NCBI GenBank assembly: GCA_947447985.1
Contig: CANFLX010000001.1
Coordinates: 166,841 to 230,840 of the forward strand
DNA length: 64,000 nt
Source: Comamonadaceae bacterium
GTDB lineage: Bacteria; Pseudomonadota; Gammaproteobacteria; Burkholderiales; Burkholderiaceae_C
Reading direction: 5' to 3'
Position 1 is the stretch's first letter. Each line of letters begins with the position of its first letter. Below the pieces are notes generated by a model. It searched no databases, had not been told where the DNA came from, and was given only the letters and a program-made list of their open reading frames with translations. The translations under genes and the position numbers were made by a program. Shown here in pieces: positions 1-12,097 of this stretch.

Positions 1-54
1 TGTGGGGGCGATAAACCAAAGAGTTTAACCAAGGCCCCGCCCGGGGCGGAGTCA

Positions 55-72
55 GTGGCATGTAAGTGCCAC
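55..72 (+). promoter_or_regulatory. Hairpin GTGGCA-tgtaag-TGCCAC in acs leader, preceded by GC-rich palindrome GCCCCG-CC-CGGGGC
   Basis: Inverted repeats read directly upstream of the acs ATG (119). Confidence 0.4.
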
Positions 73-118
73 CCCCGACCATCGCGCCCAGTTTTATGCA
101 TAACCAGGAGACAGCGCT

Positions 119-2116
119 ATGAGTTCCCCATCGTCCGCCATCGAATCCGTATTGGTCGAAAACCGGGTTTTTCACCCCAGCGAGGCCACCGTCAAGGCCG
201 CGCGCGTGTCGGGCATGGAGGGCTATAACGCGCTGTGCAAAGCCGCTGAGGACGACTTCGAAGGCTTTTGGGCCAAGCTCGCACGCGAGAACGTGGTGTG
301 GAACAAGCCCTTTACCCGCACCCTGGACGAGAGCAATGCGCCCTTCTACAAGTGGTTTGACGACGGCGAACTCAACGCCTCGGCCAACTGCCTGGACAAG
401 CACATGGGCACGCCCACCGAGAACAAGACCGCCGTCATTTTTGAAGCCGACGACGGCACGGTTACCAGAACCACCTACCGCGAACTCCTGACCCGCGTCA
501 GCCAGTTTGCCAACGCCCTGAAGGCCGACGGCATCCAAAAAGGCGACCGCGTGCTGATTTACATGCCCATGACCCTGGAAGGCGTGATCGCGATGCAAGC
601 CTGCGCCCGCATTGGCGCGACCCACAGCGTGGTGTTTGGCGGCTTCTCGGCCAAGGCGCTGCAAGAGCGTATACAAGACGCGGGCGCTGTGGCGGTGATT
701 ACGTCCAACTTCCAAATGCGTGGCGGCAAAGAGCTGCCTCTCAAAGCCATTGTGGACGAGGGCATTGCCATGGGCGGCTGCGAATCGATCAAGACCGTCT
801 ACGTGTACCAACGCACCGCAAGCGCTTGCAATATGGTGGCCGGGCGTGACAAAACGTTTAGCCAAGCCATCGAAGGCCAAAGCAGCGTGTGCGCTCCCGT
901 GGCCGTGGGCGCTGAGCATCCCTTGTTCATCCTCTACACCTCGGGCTCCACCGGCAAGCCCAAGGGCGTTCAGCACTCCACCGGCGGCTACCTGCTGTGG
1001 GCCAAGCTGACCATGGACTGGACCTTTGACCTGAGGGCCGATGACGTGTTCTGGTGCACGGCTGACATCGGCTGGATCACCGGCCACACCTATGTGGCCT
1101 ACGGTCCCTTGGCAGCGGGCGCGACCCAAATCATTTTTGAAGGCGTGCCCACTTATCCCAATGCAGGGCGCTTCTGGCAAATGATTGAGCGCCACAAGTG
1201 CACGATTTTTTACACCGCACCCACGGCCATCCGCTCGCTGATCAAAGCCGCTGAAGGGGATGCATCGGTTCACCCTGACCGCTCGGACCTCAGCAGCTTG
1301 CGTATTTTGGGTTCGGTGGGCGAGCCCATCAATCCGGAAGCTTGGATGTGGTACTACAAGAACATCGGCCACGAGAAATGCCCCATCGTGGACACCTTCT
1401 GGCAAACCGAAACCGGCGGTCACATGATGACACCGCTGCCCGGCGCGACGCCCCTGGTTCCTGGCAGCTGCACCTTGCCCTTGCCCGGCATCATGGCTGC
1501 CATCGTGGATGAAATGGGCCATGACATTCCCAATGGCACGGGCGGCATTCTGGTCGTCAAACGCCCCTGGCCGTCCATGATCCGCACCATTTGGAACGAC
1601 CCCGAGCGCTTCAAAAAGAGCTACTTCCCCGAGGAAATGGGTGGCAAGTTGTACCTGGCCGGTGACGGCGCGGTGCGCAGCGCCGACCGTGGCTATTTCC
1701 GCATCACTGGCCGCATTGACGACGTGCTCAATGTCTCCGGCCACCGCATGGGAACGATGGAAATTGAGTCGGCCCTGGTGTCCAAGACCGACCTGGTGGC
1801 CGAAGCCGCGGTGGTGGGTCGCCCCGATGATGTGACGGGCGAGGCAATTTGCGCCTTTGTGGTGCTCAAGCGCGCCCGCCCCAGCGACGACGAAGCCAAG
1901 GCCATTGCCAAAGAGTTGCGCGACTGGGTGGCCAAAGAAATCGGCCCGATTGCCAAGCCCAAAGACATTCGCTTCGGTGAAAACCTGCCCAAGACCCGCT
2001 CCGGCAAGATCATGCGCCGCCTCTTGCGCTCGCTGGCCAAAGGCGAGGCGGTGACGCAAGACGTGTCCACGCTCGAAAATCCAGCGATCCTGGACCAGTT
2101 GGGCAAGGCTTACTGA
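119..2116 (+). CDS. acs: Acetyl-CoA synthetase / AMP-forming acyl-CoA synthetase
   Basis: [30 protein letters not shown]-like and C-terminal SGKIMRR motifs; 665 aa typical of Acs. Confidence 0.93.
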   Translation: MSSPSSAIESVLVENRVFHPSEATVKAARVSGMEGYNALCKAAEDDFEGFWAKLARENVVWNKPFTRTLDESNAPFYKWFDDGELNASANCLDKHMGTPTENKTAVIFEADDGTVTRTTYRELLTRVSQFANALKADGIQKGDRVLIYMPMTLEGVIAMQACARIGATHSVVFGGFSAKALQERIQDAGAVAVITSNFQMRGGKELPLKAIVDEGIAMGGCESIKTVYVYQRTASACNMVAGRDKTFSQAIEGQSSVCAPVAVGAEHPLFILYTSGSTGKPKGVQHSTGGYLLWAKLTMDWTFDLRADDVFWCTADIGWITGHTYVAYGPLAAGATQIIFEGVPTYPNAGRFWQMIERHKCTIFYTAPTAIRSLIKAAEGDASVHPDRSDLSSLRILGSVGEPINPEAWMWYYKNIGHEKCPIVDTFWQTETGGHMMTPLPGATPLVPGSCTLPLPGIMAAIVDEMGHDIPNGTGGILVVKRPWPSMIRTIWNDPERFKKSYFPEEMGGKLYLAGDGAVRSADRGYFRITGRIDDVLNVSGHRMGTMEIESALVSKTDLVAEAAVVGRPDDVTGEAICAFVVLKRARPSDDEAKAIAKELRDWVAKEIGPIAKPKDIRFGENLPKTRSGKIMRRLLRSLAKGEAVTQDVSTLENPAILDQLGKAY

Positions 2117-2136
2117 TCACCTGCGTTTCGCGGCAA

Positions 2137-2172
2137 ATAAAAAAGGGATGCGTTTCGCATCCCTTTTTTTTC
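2137..2172. terminator. Bidirectional intrinsic terminator between convergent acs and adk
   Basis: AAAAAAGGGATGCG-TTT-CGCATCCCTTTTTTTT; perfect 8-bp stem flanked by A and T runs. Confidence 0.9.
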
Positions 2173-2218
2173 GTTTGCACTGCGCGCGGGGCTGCCCCCG
2201 CTTCAGTGAAAGCGGTCT

Positions 2219-2896
<678 letters not shown>

Positions 2897-2991
2897 TCAT
2901 TTTGTTTGCGCCCGCCACCCCGTGAGAGGGGCGTCTCAAGTCAGACGCAGTGTTGTCCTAAGAGAATAGCATGCGCTATCCCGCGCCAGCC

Positions 2992-3774
2992 TTACAGGCC
3001 CAGCTGGGCCACCACGGCCCGCACGCGGGCCAAATCCTCGGGCGTGTCCACCCCGGCACCCGGCGCCTGTGCGGCGATGTGCACCGCAATGCGGTGGCCG
3101 TGCCACAGCGCGCGCAACTGCTCCAGCGCCTCGGTCTGCTCCAAAGGCGCGGGTGAGAGGGTGGGGAACTGGCGCAAAAAGCCCACGCGGTAGGCATAAA
3201 TGCCAATGTGACGCAACGGTGCGGGGTTGGGAAGTGCCAACGCGCCTTGAGGCGCATCACGCCAGCAAGGAATCGGGGCGCGGCTGAAGTACAGCGCGTG
3301 CGACGTTGCGTCCAGCACCACTTTCACCACATGGGGGTTGAAGAATTCATCGGCACTGTGGATTGGCACGGCGGCGGTACCCATGCTCGCGCTGGCGCTG
3401 TTGTGCAACACCTGGGCCACCGCATTGACCAGTTCGGGATCGATCAAAGGCTCGTCACCCTGCACATTCACCACCACCGCGTCTGGGGCCAGATCCAACA
3501 TATCGCAGGCTTCGGCCAGGCGGTCGCTGCCCGAAGGGTGGTCTTGGCGGGTCAAAATGGCTTCGACGCCATGGCTTGCACAGGCATCCACGATGGACTC
3601 GCTGTCGCCTGCCACCACCACCCGCGTGCCCGCCGCCATGCCCGAGGCCACTCGCTGCGCCACGCGCACCACCATGGGCAGGCCGCCAATGTCGGCCAGC
3701 GGTTTGTTGGGCAATCGGGTAGAGGCCAGCCGTGCTGGAATCAGCACGGTCAATGCTGCGGCGTTTCTGCTCAC
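2992..3774 (-). CDS. kdsB: 3-deoxy-manno-octulosonate cytidylyltransferase
   Basis: [26 protein letters not shown] and VQGDEPLI motifs. Confidence 0.95.
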   Translation of the reverse strand: MSRNAAALTVLIPARLASTRLPNKPLADIGGLPMVVRVAQRVASGMAAGTRVVVAGDSESIVDACASHGVEAILTRQDHPSGSDRLAEACDMLDLAPDAVVVNVQGDEPLIDPELVNAVAQVLHNSASASMGTAAVPIHSADEFFNPHVVKVVLDATSHALYFSRAPIPCWRDAPQGALALPNPAPLRHIGIYAYRVGFLRQFPTLSPAPLEQTEALEQLRALWHGHRIAVHIAAQAPGAGVDTPEDLARVRAVVAQLGL

Positions 3775-3953
3775 AGCCCCAGCTCGTGGTCAGTCAGGGT
3801 GCGGGCTTCGTTTTCCAGCAGAACAGGAATACCGTCGTGCACAGGGTAGGCCAAGCGCGCGCTGCGCGACCAGAGTTCGAGCTTGTCAGCGCTCCACTCC
3901 AAAGGGCCTTTGGTGACCGGGCAAACAAGCAGAGAAAGCAGTTTCGTGTCCAT
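3771..3953 (-). CDS. Trm112-family / UPF0434-type small protein
   Basis: 60 aa [18 protein letters not shown]...[17 protein letters not shown], between kdsB and lpxK; 4-bp overlap with kdsB. Confidence 0.88.
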   Translation of the reverse strand: MDTKLLSLLVCPVTKGPLEWSADKLELWSRSARLAYPVHDGIPVLLENEARTLTDHELGL

Positions 3954-3960
3954 GGCGCGA

Positions 3961-5007
3961 TCATAAACGGCGTGCGGAAAGGCGGGCGCGATGCGCAGCC
4001 AGATGCGGGTCCAGCGCGGCAAAAAATGCGGGCTCCATGGTTTGCTTGAGGGCCACTGACAGCGCATGCGGTGCCACACGCCAAAGCTTGGCCGCATCTT
4101 TTTCGGTGCACAGCAGTTGGGCGGCTTGCGGACTGGGTGGCTGAAATTGCGCAAAGTCGTCGTGGTCGGGCAGTGCCTGGGTGTGTGCCAAGGGCAGGCC
4201 CGCGTTGCGGAGCATGGCGAAAAACACCTCGGGTCGGGCGATAGCTGCAACGGCATGCACAGGCGGTTTGCCTGGCGCGATCAGCTCTCGCAGCGGTGTC
4301 TCGTTGCCATGGCGGTCTTTGGCAAGGCCCGACAGCGCGCGGGCCGCGTTGAATTCACCGACCGCTGCCTCACCGCTGGTATGCAAGACCAGCAAACGGT
4401 CCGGGCGCTGCCCCGCACTTGCCACTGCGTGGCGCGGCCAGGGTTCGCGCAAAGGGCCAGCAGGCAGCAGCCATCCGTTGCCGCAGGCACGGTCGTCAAA
4501 CACACAGACTTCCAGGTCGCGCGCCAGGCCGTAGTGCTGCAAGCCATCGTCGCAGACGATCACTTCGGTATCGGGATGGGCCGCCAACAAAGCCATGGCC
4601 GCTTGCCAGCGCTTGCGGCCCACCACCACCGGCGCGCCTGTGGCGCGTTGAATGAGCAGGGGTTCATCACCCACTTGTTCGGCGGTGGAGGTGGCCTGCA
4701 CTTCCTGGCCGTCCTGCGCCTTGCGCCCAAACCCGCGCGAAACCACGCCGACGCGCCAGCCTTGCGCCTGCAGGTGCTGTACCAAGGCCATCACCGTGGG
4801 GGTTTTGCCCGCGCCGCCTGCCACCACATTGCCCACCACGATCACGTAGGCGGGCACACCTTGGCTGTGCAGCCAGTTCCAGCGGTAGAGTTGGCGCCGC
4901 AGCGCGGTCAAGGCGCCATACACCGCCGCCACTGGTAGCAGGGCCATGGCGAGCGGCCCTGTGCCGGTCCAGGCGCGCATCAAGGCGTGGGAGAGCGCCT
5001 GGCGCAT
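3961..5007 (-). CDS. lpxK: Tetraacyldisaccharide 4'-kinase
   Basis: [20 protein letters not shown] motif, neighbours kdsB/trm112. Confidence 0.94.
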   Translation of the reverse strand: MRQALSHALMRAWTGTGPLAMALLPVAAVYGALTALRRQLYRWNWLHSQGVPAYVIVVGNVVAGGAGKTPTVMALVQHLQAQGWRVGVVSRGFGRKAQDGQEVQATSTAEQVGDEPLLIQRATGAPVVVGRKRWQAAMALLAAHPDTEVIVCDDGLQHYGLARDLEVCVFDDRACGNGWLLPAGPLREPWPRHAVASAGQRPDRLLVLHTSGEAAVGEFNAARALSGLAKDRHGNETPLRELIAPGKPPVHAVAAIARPEVFFAMLRNAGLPLAHTQALPDHDDFAQFQPPSPQAAQLLCTEKDAAKLWRVAPHALSVALKQTMEPAFFAALDPHLAAHRARLSARRL

Positions 5008-5011
5008 GGGC

Positions 5012-5479
5012 TTATTCGGTGCCTGGCGCGGGCGTTTGCAGCGCGAAGGTGACTTGGTTGATGCCGACCAGGCGCGCAGCTTCCATGGCCGTCATCACCG
5101 ATTGGTGGCTGGCGCTGGCGTCGGCGCTGATGACCAGGATCGGCGTGCCACCACCTGCGGCGCTGGCGCGCATCGCGTCTACCAGCGCGCGCAGACTGCG
5201 GTCGGGCAGCACCTCGTTGCCCACGCTGTAGTCACCCCGGGCGGTAACGCCAACATGCACCTCGCGCGGAAATTGTTGCGGCGCCTCGGCGTTGGCCACC
5301 GGCAGATTGATTTTGAATTGGCTTTGTTTGCTGTAGGTGGTCGAGAGCATCAAAAAGATGAGCACTACCAGCAGCACGTCGATGAAGGGGATCAGGTTGA
5401 TCTCAGGCTCATCGGTTTTGTGCGAACCAAAACGAATGCCGGAGCCGCCCGCGCCAGTGCCACCAAAACGCATGCTCAT
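5012..5479 (-). CDS. exbD: ExbD/TolR-family biopolymer transport protein
   Basis: EINLIPFIDVLLVVLIFLMLSTTY motif; trimmed start MSMRFGG. Confidence 0.88.
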   Translation of the reverse strand: MSMRFGGTGAGGSGIRFGSHKTDEPEINLIPFIDVLLVVLIFLMLSTTYSKQSQFKINLPVANAEAPQQFPREVHVGVTARGDYSVGNEVLPDRSLRALVDAMRASAAGGGTPILVISADASASHQSVMTAMEAARLVGINQVTFALQTPAPGTE

Positions 5480-6108
5480 GGCTTGATATGCCCGCTGTTT
5501 TTCAGATGCCGCAGCAAGGCTTCGGTACTGGTCTCCAAGGTGAGCAAATAGCCGTCTACCCGCGCGCGGAAGTAGCGCCAAAACACCAGCGCGGGAATGG
5601 CAATCAGCAGGCCAAAGGCCGTGTTGTACAAGGCCATGGAAATGCCCTGGGCCAACTGTGCCGGGTTGCCGGCCGCACCCACCGGGCCCTGCGCGCCAAA
5701 AATGTCAATCATGCCAATCACGGTGCCCAGCAGGCCCATCAAGGGTGCGGCCGATGCGATGGTGGCCAGCGCACTCAAATTCGTTTCTAAGCGCTGTGCG
5801 GCCGTGCGCCCCACGCTTTGCACCATGGCGCGCAAGTCTTCTTCTTTGATTGTTGGCTGCTCATTGATCGCCTTCAGCGCGCTGCCCAGTAACTCGCCCA
5901 TCAGGGAGTTTTTCTGGAGCTCGGCCACGCTGGCCGTGGCGGGGATGCGTTGGGCGGTGGCGGCCATCACCGCCTTGTCCAGGCCGGGGGGCGCAATTTT
6001 GGGCTCGCCCAGAGTGATAAAGCGCTCAATCACGATGGCCAGCGCCAGCACGGAGCTGGCCAAGAGCGGCCAAATCGGCCAACCAGCAGCTTGTATGATG
6101 GAAAACAA
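5476..6108 (-). CDS. exbB: ExbB/TolQ/MotA-family proton channel protein
   Basis: C-terminal part of the 661-aa ORF: FSIIQAAGWPIWPLL...AAPLMGLLGTVIGMI...LLIAIPALVFWRYF. Probable TTG start; the upstream extension is antisense to xseA. Confidence 0.85.
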   Translation of the reverse strand: MFSIIQAAGWPIWPLLASSVLALAIVIERFITLGEPKIAPPGLDKAVMAATAQRIPATASVAELQKNSLMGELLGSALKAINEQPTIKEEDLRAMVQSVGRTAAQRLETNLSALATIASAAPLMGLLGTVIGMIDIFGAQGPVGAAGNPAQLAQGISMALYNTAFGLLIAIPALVFWRYFRARVDGYLLTLETSTEALLRHLKNSGHIKP

Positions 6109-6198
6109 ATCGCGGCTCCCCTGTGTGATACGTTGCCGGTCATTATCCGGGATTGTTCGCGTCTTTATCCGTAGTTTTACCCCCCCCATCCCTACGCC

Positions 6199-7527
6199 AT
6201 GCCCGCCGACTCTGCCAGCCCACCGCCGCTGATGCGCACGCCACCGCGTGTGTGGAGCGTGGGCGCGCTGTGCCATGCGATTGCCGATGCACTGGATGCA
6301 CGCTTCAACCCGGTGCGGGTGAGCGGAGAGATCAGCGGCTTTGTGCGCGCCTCCAGCGGCCATTGCTATTTCTCGCTCAAGGACGACAGCGGGCAAATCA
6401 AATGCGCCATGTTCAAGCGCGCTGCCAGCGGCCTGGATTTCGTGCCGCGCGACGGCCAGCGGGTCGAGGTTTCCGGCAAGCTGGGTGTGTATGAGCCGCG
6501 CGGCGAGCTCCAACTCGTCGTTGAAAGCATGGCCCGCGCAGGCGAGGGCACCTTGTTTGAGCAGTTCCTGCAGCTCAAAGCCAAGCTCGAAGCCCTGGGC
6601 CTTTTCGATGCGGCCCACAAACGCCCCTTGCCGCGCCAGGTGCGCGGCATCGGCGTGGTCACCTCGCTGGGGGCGGCCGCCTTGCACGATGTGGTCACAG
6701 CGCTGCAGCGCCGGGTGCCGCACATTCCTGTCGTCGTGGCCCCGGCCAGTGTGCAAGGGCAGGGTGCTGCGGCTGAGATTTGCCAGGCCTTGCAGCAGCT
6801 CTATGCATTGGCTGTTGGGGGGAAATCTGCAGAAGCCCCGGTGCACATCGACGTGATCCTGCTGGTGCGCGGAGGCGGCGCGATGGAAGACCTGTGGTCC
6901 TTCAACGATGAGGCCGTGGCGCGCACCGTGGCTGACAGTCCGGTACCCGTGATCTCCGGCATTGGCCACGAGACCGATTTCACGATTGCCGACTTTGTGG
7001 CCGACCTGCGTGCGCCCACGCCCACTGCCGCGGCCGAACTGTGCGCACCGGCGCGCCAGGACGCACTGGACGCCGCCGACTACCTGCAAGAGCGCATGCA
7101 AACCGCCGCCACCCGTCTGCTGGACCGCCGCGCGCAGGCGCTGGACCTGGTGGGCTCGCGCCTGGGCCGTCCCTCGGGCGCCGTGGCGCGCAGGCAACTG
7201 GCCTTGGCATCGGCCGCGCAGCGGCTCACCCACGCGCTGCCGCAGCGCTTGCAAGTCCGGTCGGTCGCACTGGACCGGGCGCAAGCGGCCCTGCAGGTGT
7301 CCGCGCAGCGGGCCGTGCAGGCCCAAACCCACCGCCTGGCCTCGCTCGAATTGCGCCTGGGCCTGCTCGACCCCCGTCTGGTGCTGGGGCGCGGCTATGC
7401 CTGGCTCACCGACTCCGAGGGCCGGGCGCTCACGCAGGCCGGCCAATTGCAGGCCGGGCAAGCCATTGAGGCCACGCTGGCCGATGGCCGGGCGGCGCTC
7501 CGCGTCGAGTCTGTGGTTATCAATTAG
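6199..7527 (+). CDS. xseA: Exodeoxyribonuclease VII large subunit
   Basis: VSGEISGFVRASSGHCYFSLKDDSGQIKCAMF and SGIGHETDFTIADFVADLRAPTPTAAAE motifs. Confidence 0.95.
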   Translation: MPADSASPPPLMRTPPRVWSVGALCHAIADALDARFNPVRVSGEISGFVRASSGHCYFSLKDDSGQIKCAMFKRAASGLDFVPRDGQRVEVSGKLGVYEPRGELQLVVESMARAGEGTLFEQFLQLKAKLEALGLFDAAHKRPLPRQVRGIGVVTSLGAAALHDVVTALQRRVPHIPVVVAPASVQGQGAAAEICQALQQLYALAVGGKSAEAPVHIDVILLVRGGGAMEDLWSFNDEAVARTVADSPVPVISGIGHETDFTIADFVADLRAPTPTAAAELCAPARQDALDAADYLQERMQTAATRLLDRRAQALDLVGSRLGRPSGAVARRQLALASAAQRLTHALPQRLQVRSVALDRAQAALQVSAQRAVQAQTHRLASLELRLGLLDPRLVLGRGYAWLTDSEGRALTQAGQLQAGQAIEATLADGRAALRVESVVIN

Positions 7528-7572
7528 TTTCTACAATCCGCTTTTTCACCCCAACCTACTTTTGAGGACTTC

Positions 7573-8157
7573 ATGGAACACACCCTGCCCGCACTGCCCT
7601 ACGCCATTGACGCATTGGCGCCCGCTTATTCCCAGGAAACGCTGGAGTTTCACCACGGCAAGCACCACAACGCCTACGTGGTCAACCTCAACAACCTGCA
7701 AAAGGGCACCGAGTTTGAGTCCATGACGCTCGAAGAAATCATCAAGAAGTCCAGCGGCGGCATTTACAACAACTCCGCCCAGATCTGGAACCACACCTTC
7801 TTCTGGAACTGCATGAAGCCCCAAGGCGGCGGCGAACCCACTGGTGCACTGGCAGCGGCCATCACCGCCAAGTGGGGCAGCTACGCAGCCTTTAAAGAAG
7901 CCTTCGTCAAATCCGCCGTGGGCAACTTCGGCTCCGGCTGGACCTGGTTGGTCAAAAAGGCCGACGGCTCGGTGGACATCGTCAACATGGGCGCCGCTGG
8001 CACGCCGCTGACCACCGCCGACAAAGCGCTGCTGACCGTGGACGTGTGGGAACACGCCTACTACATCGACTACCGCAACATGCGCCCCAAGTTCGTGGAA
8101 ACCTTCCTGGACAAGCTGGTGAACTGGGACTTTGCCGAAGCCAACTTCGCAGCCTAA
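7573..8157 (+). CDS. sodB: Superoxide dismutase (Fe type)
   Basis: [17 protein letters not shown]...[24 protein letters not shown]. Confidence 0.95.
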   Translation: MEHTLPALPYAIDALAPAYSQETLEFHHGKHHNAYVVNLNNLQKGTEFESMTLEEIIKKSSGGIYNNSAQIWNHTFFWNCMKPQGGGEPTGALAAAITAKWGSYAAFKEAFVKSAVGNFGSGWTWLVKKADGSVDIVNMGAAGTPLTTADKALLTVDVWEHAYYIDYRNMRPKFVETFLDKLVNWDFAEANFAA

Positions 8158-8200
8158 TCGCCACCCTCCGCGCCCTGCCAAGGGCAGCGGAAAAGAAAAA

Positions 8201-8232
8201 GCCAGCCGGTGCCAACCGACTGGCTTTTTTTG
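8201..8232 (+). terminator. Intrinsic terminator after sodB
   Basis: GCCAGCCGGT-gcca-ACCGACTGGC followed by TTTTTTTG. Confidence 0.8.
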
Positions 8233-8245
8233 TCCCGGCCGGTAA

Positions 8246-8572
8246 CTAGTTCAATCCCAGCACCCAAGCCACCAACCGCTTGGACTCTTCGGGCGAGACC
8301 TGCGCGTTGGCGGGCATGTAGACCACACCCCACACACCGTTGCCCCCCTGGCGTACTTTGAGGGCCAGGCGCTCCAGGGCGGCGGGGTCTTGCCGGTATT
8401 TGTCGGCCACGGCTTTGAAGGCGGGGCCCACGACTTTTTTGTCAATGGCGTGGCAGGCCAGGCAGTTTTTGGACTTGGCAAAGGCCGCCTCTGCATCGGC
8501 ACTGGCGGCCTGCGCCACCGGCGCGAGCAGCAGCGCAGCGCACAGGGCGGTGAGCGCCTTCAAACCCTGCAT
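8246..8572 (-). CDS. Class I c-type cytochrome, periplasmic
   Basis: Signal peptide plus CLACH heme motif and Y(M)PAN methionine-ligand segment. Confidence 0.9.
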   Translation of the reverse strand: MQGLKALTALCAALLLAPVAQAASADAEAAFAKSKNCLACHAIDKKVVGPAFKAVADKYRQDPAALERLALKVRQGGNGVWGVVYMPANAQVSPEESKRLVAWVLGLN

Positions 8573-8585
8573 GGCGGGTGCCAAA

Positions 8586-10289
8586 TCAGTAGTTGTCCAG
8601 CACCGCGCCCTTGCTGGCGGTGGAGGCGTTGAACGCGAACTTGGCCTGCACACCGCGGGTGTAGCGCGGCGCGGGGGCGGTCCAGGCAGCACGGCGGCGG
8701 GCGATTTCGGCCTCGTCCACATTGAGCTGCAAGAGCAGGGCGTGGGCGTCGATGGTGATGGAGTCGCCCTCGTGGATGAGCGCGATGGTGCCGCCCGCAG
8801 CGGCCTCGGGCGCCACGTGGCCGACCACCATGCCCCAGGTGCCGCCTGAGAAGCGGCCGTCGGTGATCAGGCCCACGCTTTCGCCCAGACCGGCACCAAT
8901 CAGCGCGCCGGTGGGGGCCAGCATTTCGGGCATGCCGGGGCCGCCTTTGGGCCCCAGGTAGCGCAGCACCATCACGTCGCCTGCCACGATGCTGCCCGCC
9001 AAAATGGCTTTGAGCGCGGACTGCTCGTCCTCAAACACGCGGGCCGGGCCGGTCATCACGGGTTTTTTCAGGCCCGTGATTTTGGCCACAGCGCCTTCGG
9101 GCGACAGGTTGCCTTTGAGGATGGCCAGGTGGCCTTGGGCGTACATGGGTTTGTCGATGGGGCGAATCACGTCCTGGTCGGCGCGTGGCACGGCAGGCAC
9201 GTCTTTGAGCACTTCGGCAATCGTTTGGCCGGTGATGGTCACGCAGTCGCCATGCAGCAAACCGGCAGCCAACAGGGTTTTCATGACCTGGGGAATGCCA
9301 CCGGCCTGGTGCAAATCCACCGCCAGGTACTTGCCGCTGGGCTTCAAGTCGCAGAGCACCGGGGTTTTGACGCGCACGCGCTCAAAGTCGTCAATCGTCC
9401 AATCCACGCCTGCCGCGTGGGCAATCGCCAAAAAGTGCAGCACCGCGTTGGTGGAGCCGCCGGTGGCCATGATGACCGCCACCGCGTTTTCGATCGACTT
9501 GCGGGTCACGATGTCGCGGGGCTTGAGGTCTTTTTTGATGGCCTCAATCAGCACCTTGGCCGATTCTTTGGCCGAGTTCATTTTTTCGTCGTGCGGATTG
9601 GCCATGGTGCTGGAGTAGGGCAGCGACATACCCAGCGCCTCAAACGCGCTGGACATGGTGTTGGCCGTGTACATGCCGCCGCAGGAGCCTGGGCCGGGAA
9701 TGGCGCGGCGCTCAATCTCGAGCAGGTCATGGTCGCTGAGGTTGCCTGCCGCGTTTTGGCCCACGGCCTCAAACACGCTGACGATGTTGAGGTCTTGGCC
9801 CTGGTAGCGTCCGGGCAGGATGGTGCCGCCGTAGACATAGATCGCGGGCACGTTGGCGCGCAGCATGCCCATCATGCCGCCGGGCATGTTTTTGTCGCAG
9901 CCGCCCACCACCACCACGCCGTCCATCCACTGGCCTTGCACGCAGGTCTCGATACAGTCCGAAATCACCTCGCGGCTCACCAGGCTGTATTTCATGCCTT
10001 CGGTGCCCATGGCCATGCCGTCCGAGATGGTGGGCGTGCCAAACACCTGGGCGTTGCCGCCTGCCTCTTCAATGCCGGCAATCGCCGCGTCCGCCAGCTT
10101 TTGCAAGCCGCTGTTGCAGGGCGTGATGGTGCTGTAGCCGTTGGCCACACCGACCATGGGCTTTTTGAAGTCCGACTCCTCGTAGCCCATGGCGTAGTAC
10201 ATAGACCGGTTGGGCGCGCGGGACTTGCCTTCGGTGATGTTGGCACTGCGGTGGTTGATGGCTTGGATGGGGATGATTTTTTCGGACAT
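8586..10289 (-). CDS. ilvD: Dihydroxy-acid dehydratase
   Basis: [58 protein letters not shown] motifs. Confidence 0.96.
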   Translation of the reverse strand: MSEKIIPIQAINHRSANITEGKSRAPNRSMYYAMGYEESDFKKPMVGVANGYSTITPCNSGLQKLADAAIAGIEEAGGNAQVFGTPTISDGMAMGTEGMKYSLVSREVISDCIETCVQGQWMDGVVVVGGCDKNMPGGMMGMLRANVPAIYVYGGTILPGRYQGQDLNIVSVFEAVGQNAAGNLSDHDLLEIERRAIPGPGSCGGMYTANTMSSAFEALGMSLPYSSTMANPHDEKMNSAKESAKVLIEAIKKDLKPRDIVTRKSIENAVAVIMATGGSTNAVLHFLAIAHAAGVDWTIDDFERVRVKTPVLCDLKPSGKYLAVDLHQAGGIPQVMKTLLAAGLLHGDCVTITGQTIAEVLKDVPAVPRADQDVIRPIDKPMYAQGHLAILKGNLSPEGAVAKITGLKKPVMTGPARVFEDEQSALKAILAGSIVAGDVMVLRYLGPKGGPGMPEMLAPTGALIGAGLGESVGLITDGRFSGGTWGMVVGHVAPEAAAGGTIALIHEGDSITIDAHALLLQLNVDEAEIARRRAAWTAPAPRYTRGVQAKFAFNASTASKGAVLDNY

Positions 10290-10394
10290 GGTCAATCGGG
10301 GTGGTTGCGGGCAAAGGCAAATTTTACGTCCCGGGGCCCATGCTCTTGCTCGTGGGGTCTCAAGCACACAGTTTTGTAGGATGCCTCTGATACA

Positions 10395-11222
10395 GTGCGC
10401 CGCATCGCAAGCCGCAACTGCACGGGGAACATGGGAATGGTCAAGTCAAAAAGCGTTTTTCGGGCCTGGGTGCCCGCTCTTCTGGTCGCTCTGCTGAGCG
10501 CTGTGCCCGCTGTGGCGCAAACCCTGGCCGCCAGTGCGCCAGCGGTCGCGGCGTCGGTTGCAGAGGTCGGCGCCAACCCCTACGGCTTTGAAGCCTTGTG
10601 GAGTGGCTCGGATCTGGTGGCCAAATCGGTGCTGGTCTTGCTGTTCCTTATGAGCGCGGGCAGTTGGTACCTCCTGGTGGTCAAGTGGCTGGAGCAGGCC
10701 AAGATGGGCAAACAAGCGGTAGCAGCGCAGGCATTCTGGAGTGCCAACACGGTGCTTGAGGGCACGCAGGCGCTGGCCGCCGACAGCCCCTACCGCTATC
10801 TGGCCGATGCAGCCCACACCGCGATTCAAAAGCACCAAGGCTTGATGGGCCACATCCCCGTCAACGACTGGCTGGCCATGGGGATTCAGCGCGCGGTGGA
10901 CCGCATCAACAGCAATACGCAGCAGGGCTTGGCCTTTTTGGCTACCGTAGGGTCGATTTCGCCGTTTGTCGGCTTGTTCGGCACCGTCTGGGGCATTTAC
11001 CACGCGCTCACCGCCATTGGCATGTCGGGCCAGGCCTCGATTGACAAAGTGGCTGGGCCCGTGGGCGAGGCGCTGATCATGACGGCCATCGGCCTGGCGG
11101 TGGCCGTGCCCGCGGTGCTGGCCTACAACTGGCTGGTGCGGCGCAACAAGGCGGTGATGGACGAGGTGCGTGCTTTTGGCAGCGACCTGCACGCCGTGGT
11201 GCTGGGCACCATCAAGGCCTGA
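10395..11222 (+). CDS. exbB: ExbB/TolQ-family proton channel protein
   Basis: [25 protein letters not shown] and [17 protein letters not shown]-terminal signal-like segment; in operon with exbD/tonB. Confidence 0.9.
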   Translation: MRRIASRNCTGNMGMVKSKSVFRAWVPALLVALLSAVPAVAQTLAASAPAVAASVAEVGANPYGFEALWSGSDLVAKSVLVLLFLMSAGSWYLLVVKWLEQAKMGKQAVAAQAFWSANTVLEGTQALAADSPYRYLADAAHTAIQKHQGLMGHIPVNDWLAMGIQRAVDRINSNTQQGLAFLATVGSISPFVGLFGTVWGIYHALTAIGMSGQASIDKVAGPVGEALIMTAIGLAVAVPAVLAYNWLVRRNKAVMDEVRAFGSDLHAVVLGTIKA

Positions 11223-11227
11223 GCCCT

Positions 11228-11656
11228 ATGGCCATGAACCTGGGCCCAGCTGCCGAGGGCGAGGACGCGGTCCTCTCGACCATCAACACCACGCCCCTGG
11301 TGGACGTGATGCTGGTACTGCTCATCATCTTCCTCATCACCATCCCTGTGGTGACCACCTCGATCCCTGTGGCGCTGCCCAAAGAGCGGGTGGAAGTGCG
11401 CGAGACCAAGCCTGAGAACATCATCATCTCGGTGGACAAAGACAGCCACATCTTCTGGTACGACAGCCGTGTGGACAGCGTGGACGCGCTGGTCGAGAAG
11501 CTGAAAAAAGTCGCCCACCTGCAGCCGCAACCCGAAGTGCAGGTGCGCGGCGACATGGCAGCGCGCTATGAGGGTGTGGGCAAAGTGCTGCTGGCCTGCC
11601 AGCGCGCGGGCATCACCAAAGTGGCGTTCATCACTGAGCCGCCTGCGCTGAATTGA
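11228..11656 (+). CDS. exbD: ExbD-family biopolymer transport protein (copy 1)
   Basis: INTTPLVDVMLVLLIIFLITIPVVTTSIPVALPK. Confidence 0.92.
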   Translation: MAMNLGPAAEGEDAVLSTINTTPLVDVMLVLLIIFLITIPVVTTSIPVALPKERVEVRETKPENIIISVDKDSHIFWYDSRVDSVDALVEKLKKVAHLQPQPEVQVRGDMAARYEGVGKVLLACQRAGITKVAFITEPPALN

Positions 11657-11662
11657 GGTGTA

Positions 11663-12097
11663 TTGACCATGGCCTTCAACCTCAATACCTCCAACGGTTC
11701 CGACGAGCCCGAAGTCCTGATGGACATCAATACCACACCCTTGATCGACGTGATGCTGGTGCTGCTGGTCATGCTCATCATCACCATTCCCATCCAACTG
11801 CATTCGGTCAACCTGGCCATGCCCGTGGGTGTGCCGCCGACGAACCAGATCAAGCCGGACATCATCCAAATCGATATTGACGCTTCCAGCGTCGTGTACT
11901 GGCAGGGCTCGGCAGTCAGCGCTGAGGAGTTGGATGCAAAGATGAAAGCCATTGGCCAGCAAAGCAGCCAAAGCGAAGTGCACATCCGCCCCAACAAGGA
12001 CGCGCGTTATGCCGTGTTTGCCAATGTGCTGGCCAGCAGCAAGCGGATGGGCTTGACCAAAATAGCCGTGATTGGCGCAGAGCAGTTTGTGCGATGA
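11663..12097 (+). CDS. exbD: ExbD-family biopolymer transport protein (copy 2)
   Basis: INTTPLIDVMLVLLVMLIITIPIQLHSVNLAMP. Confidence 0.92.
   Translation: MTMAFNLNTSNGSDEPEVLMDINTTPLIDVMLVLLVMLIITIPIQLHSVNLAMPVGVPPTNQIKPDIIQIDIDASSVVYWQGSAVSAEELDAKMKAIGQQSSQSEVHIRPNKDARYAVFANVLASSKRMGLTKIAVIGAEQFVR

Noticed and set aside
6109-7461. N-terminal 450-aa extension of the exbB ORF
   Set aside because: Antisense to xseA; only the C-terminal about 210 aa match ExbB.
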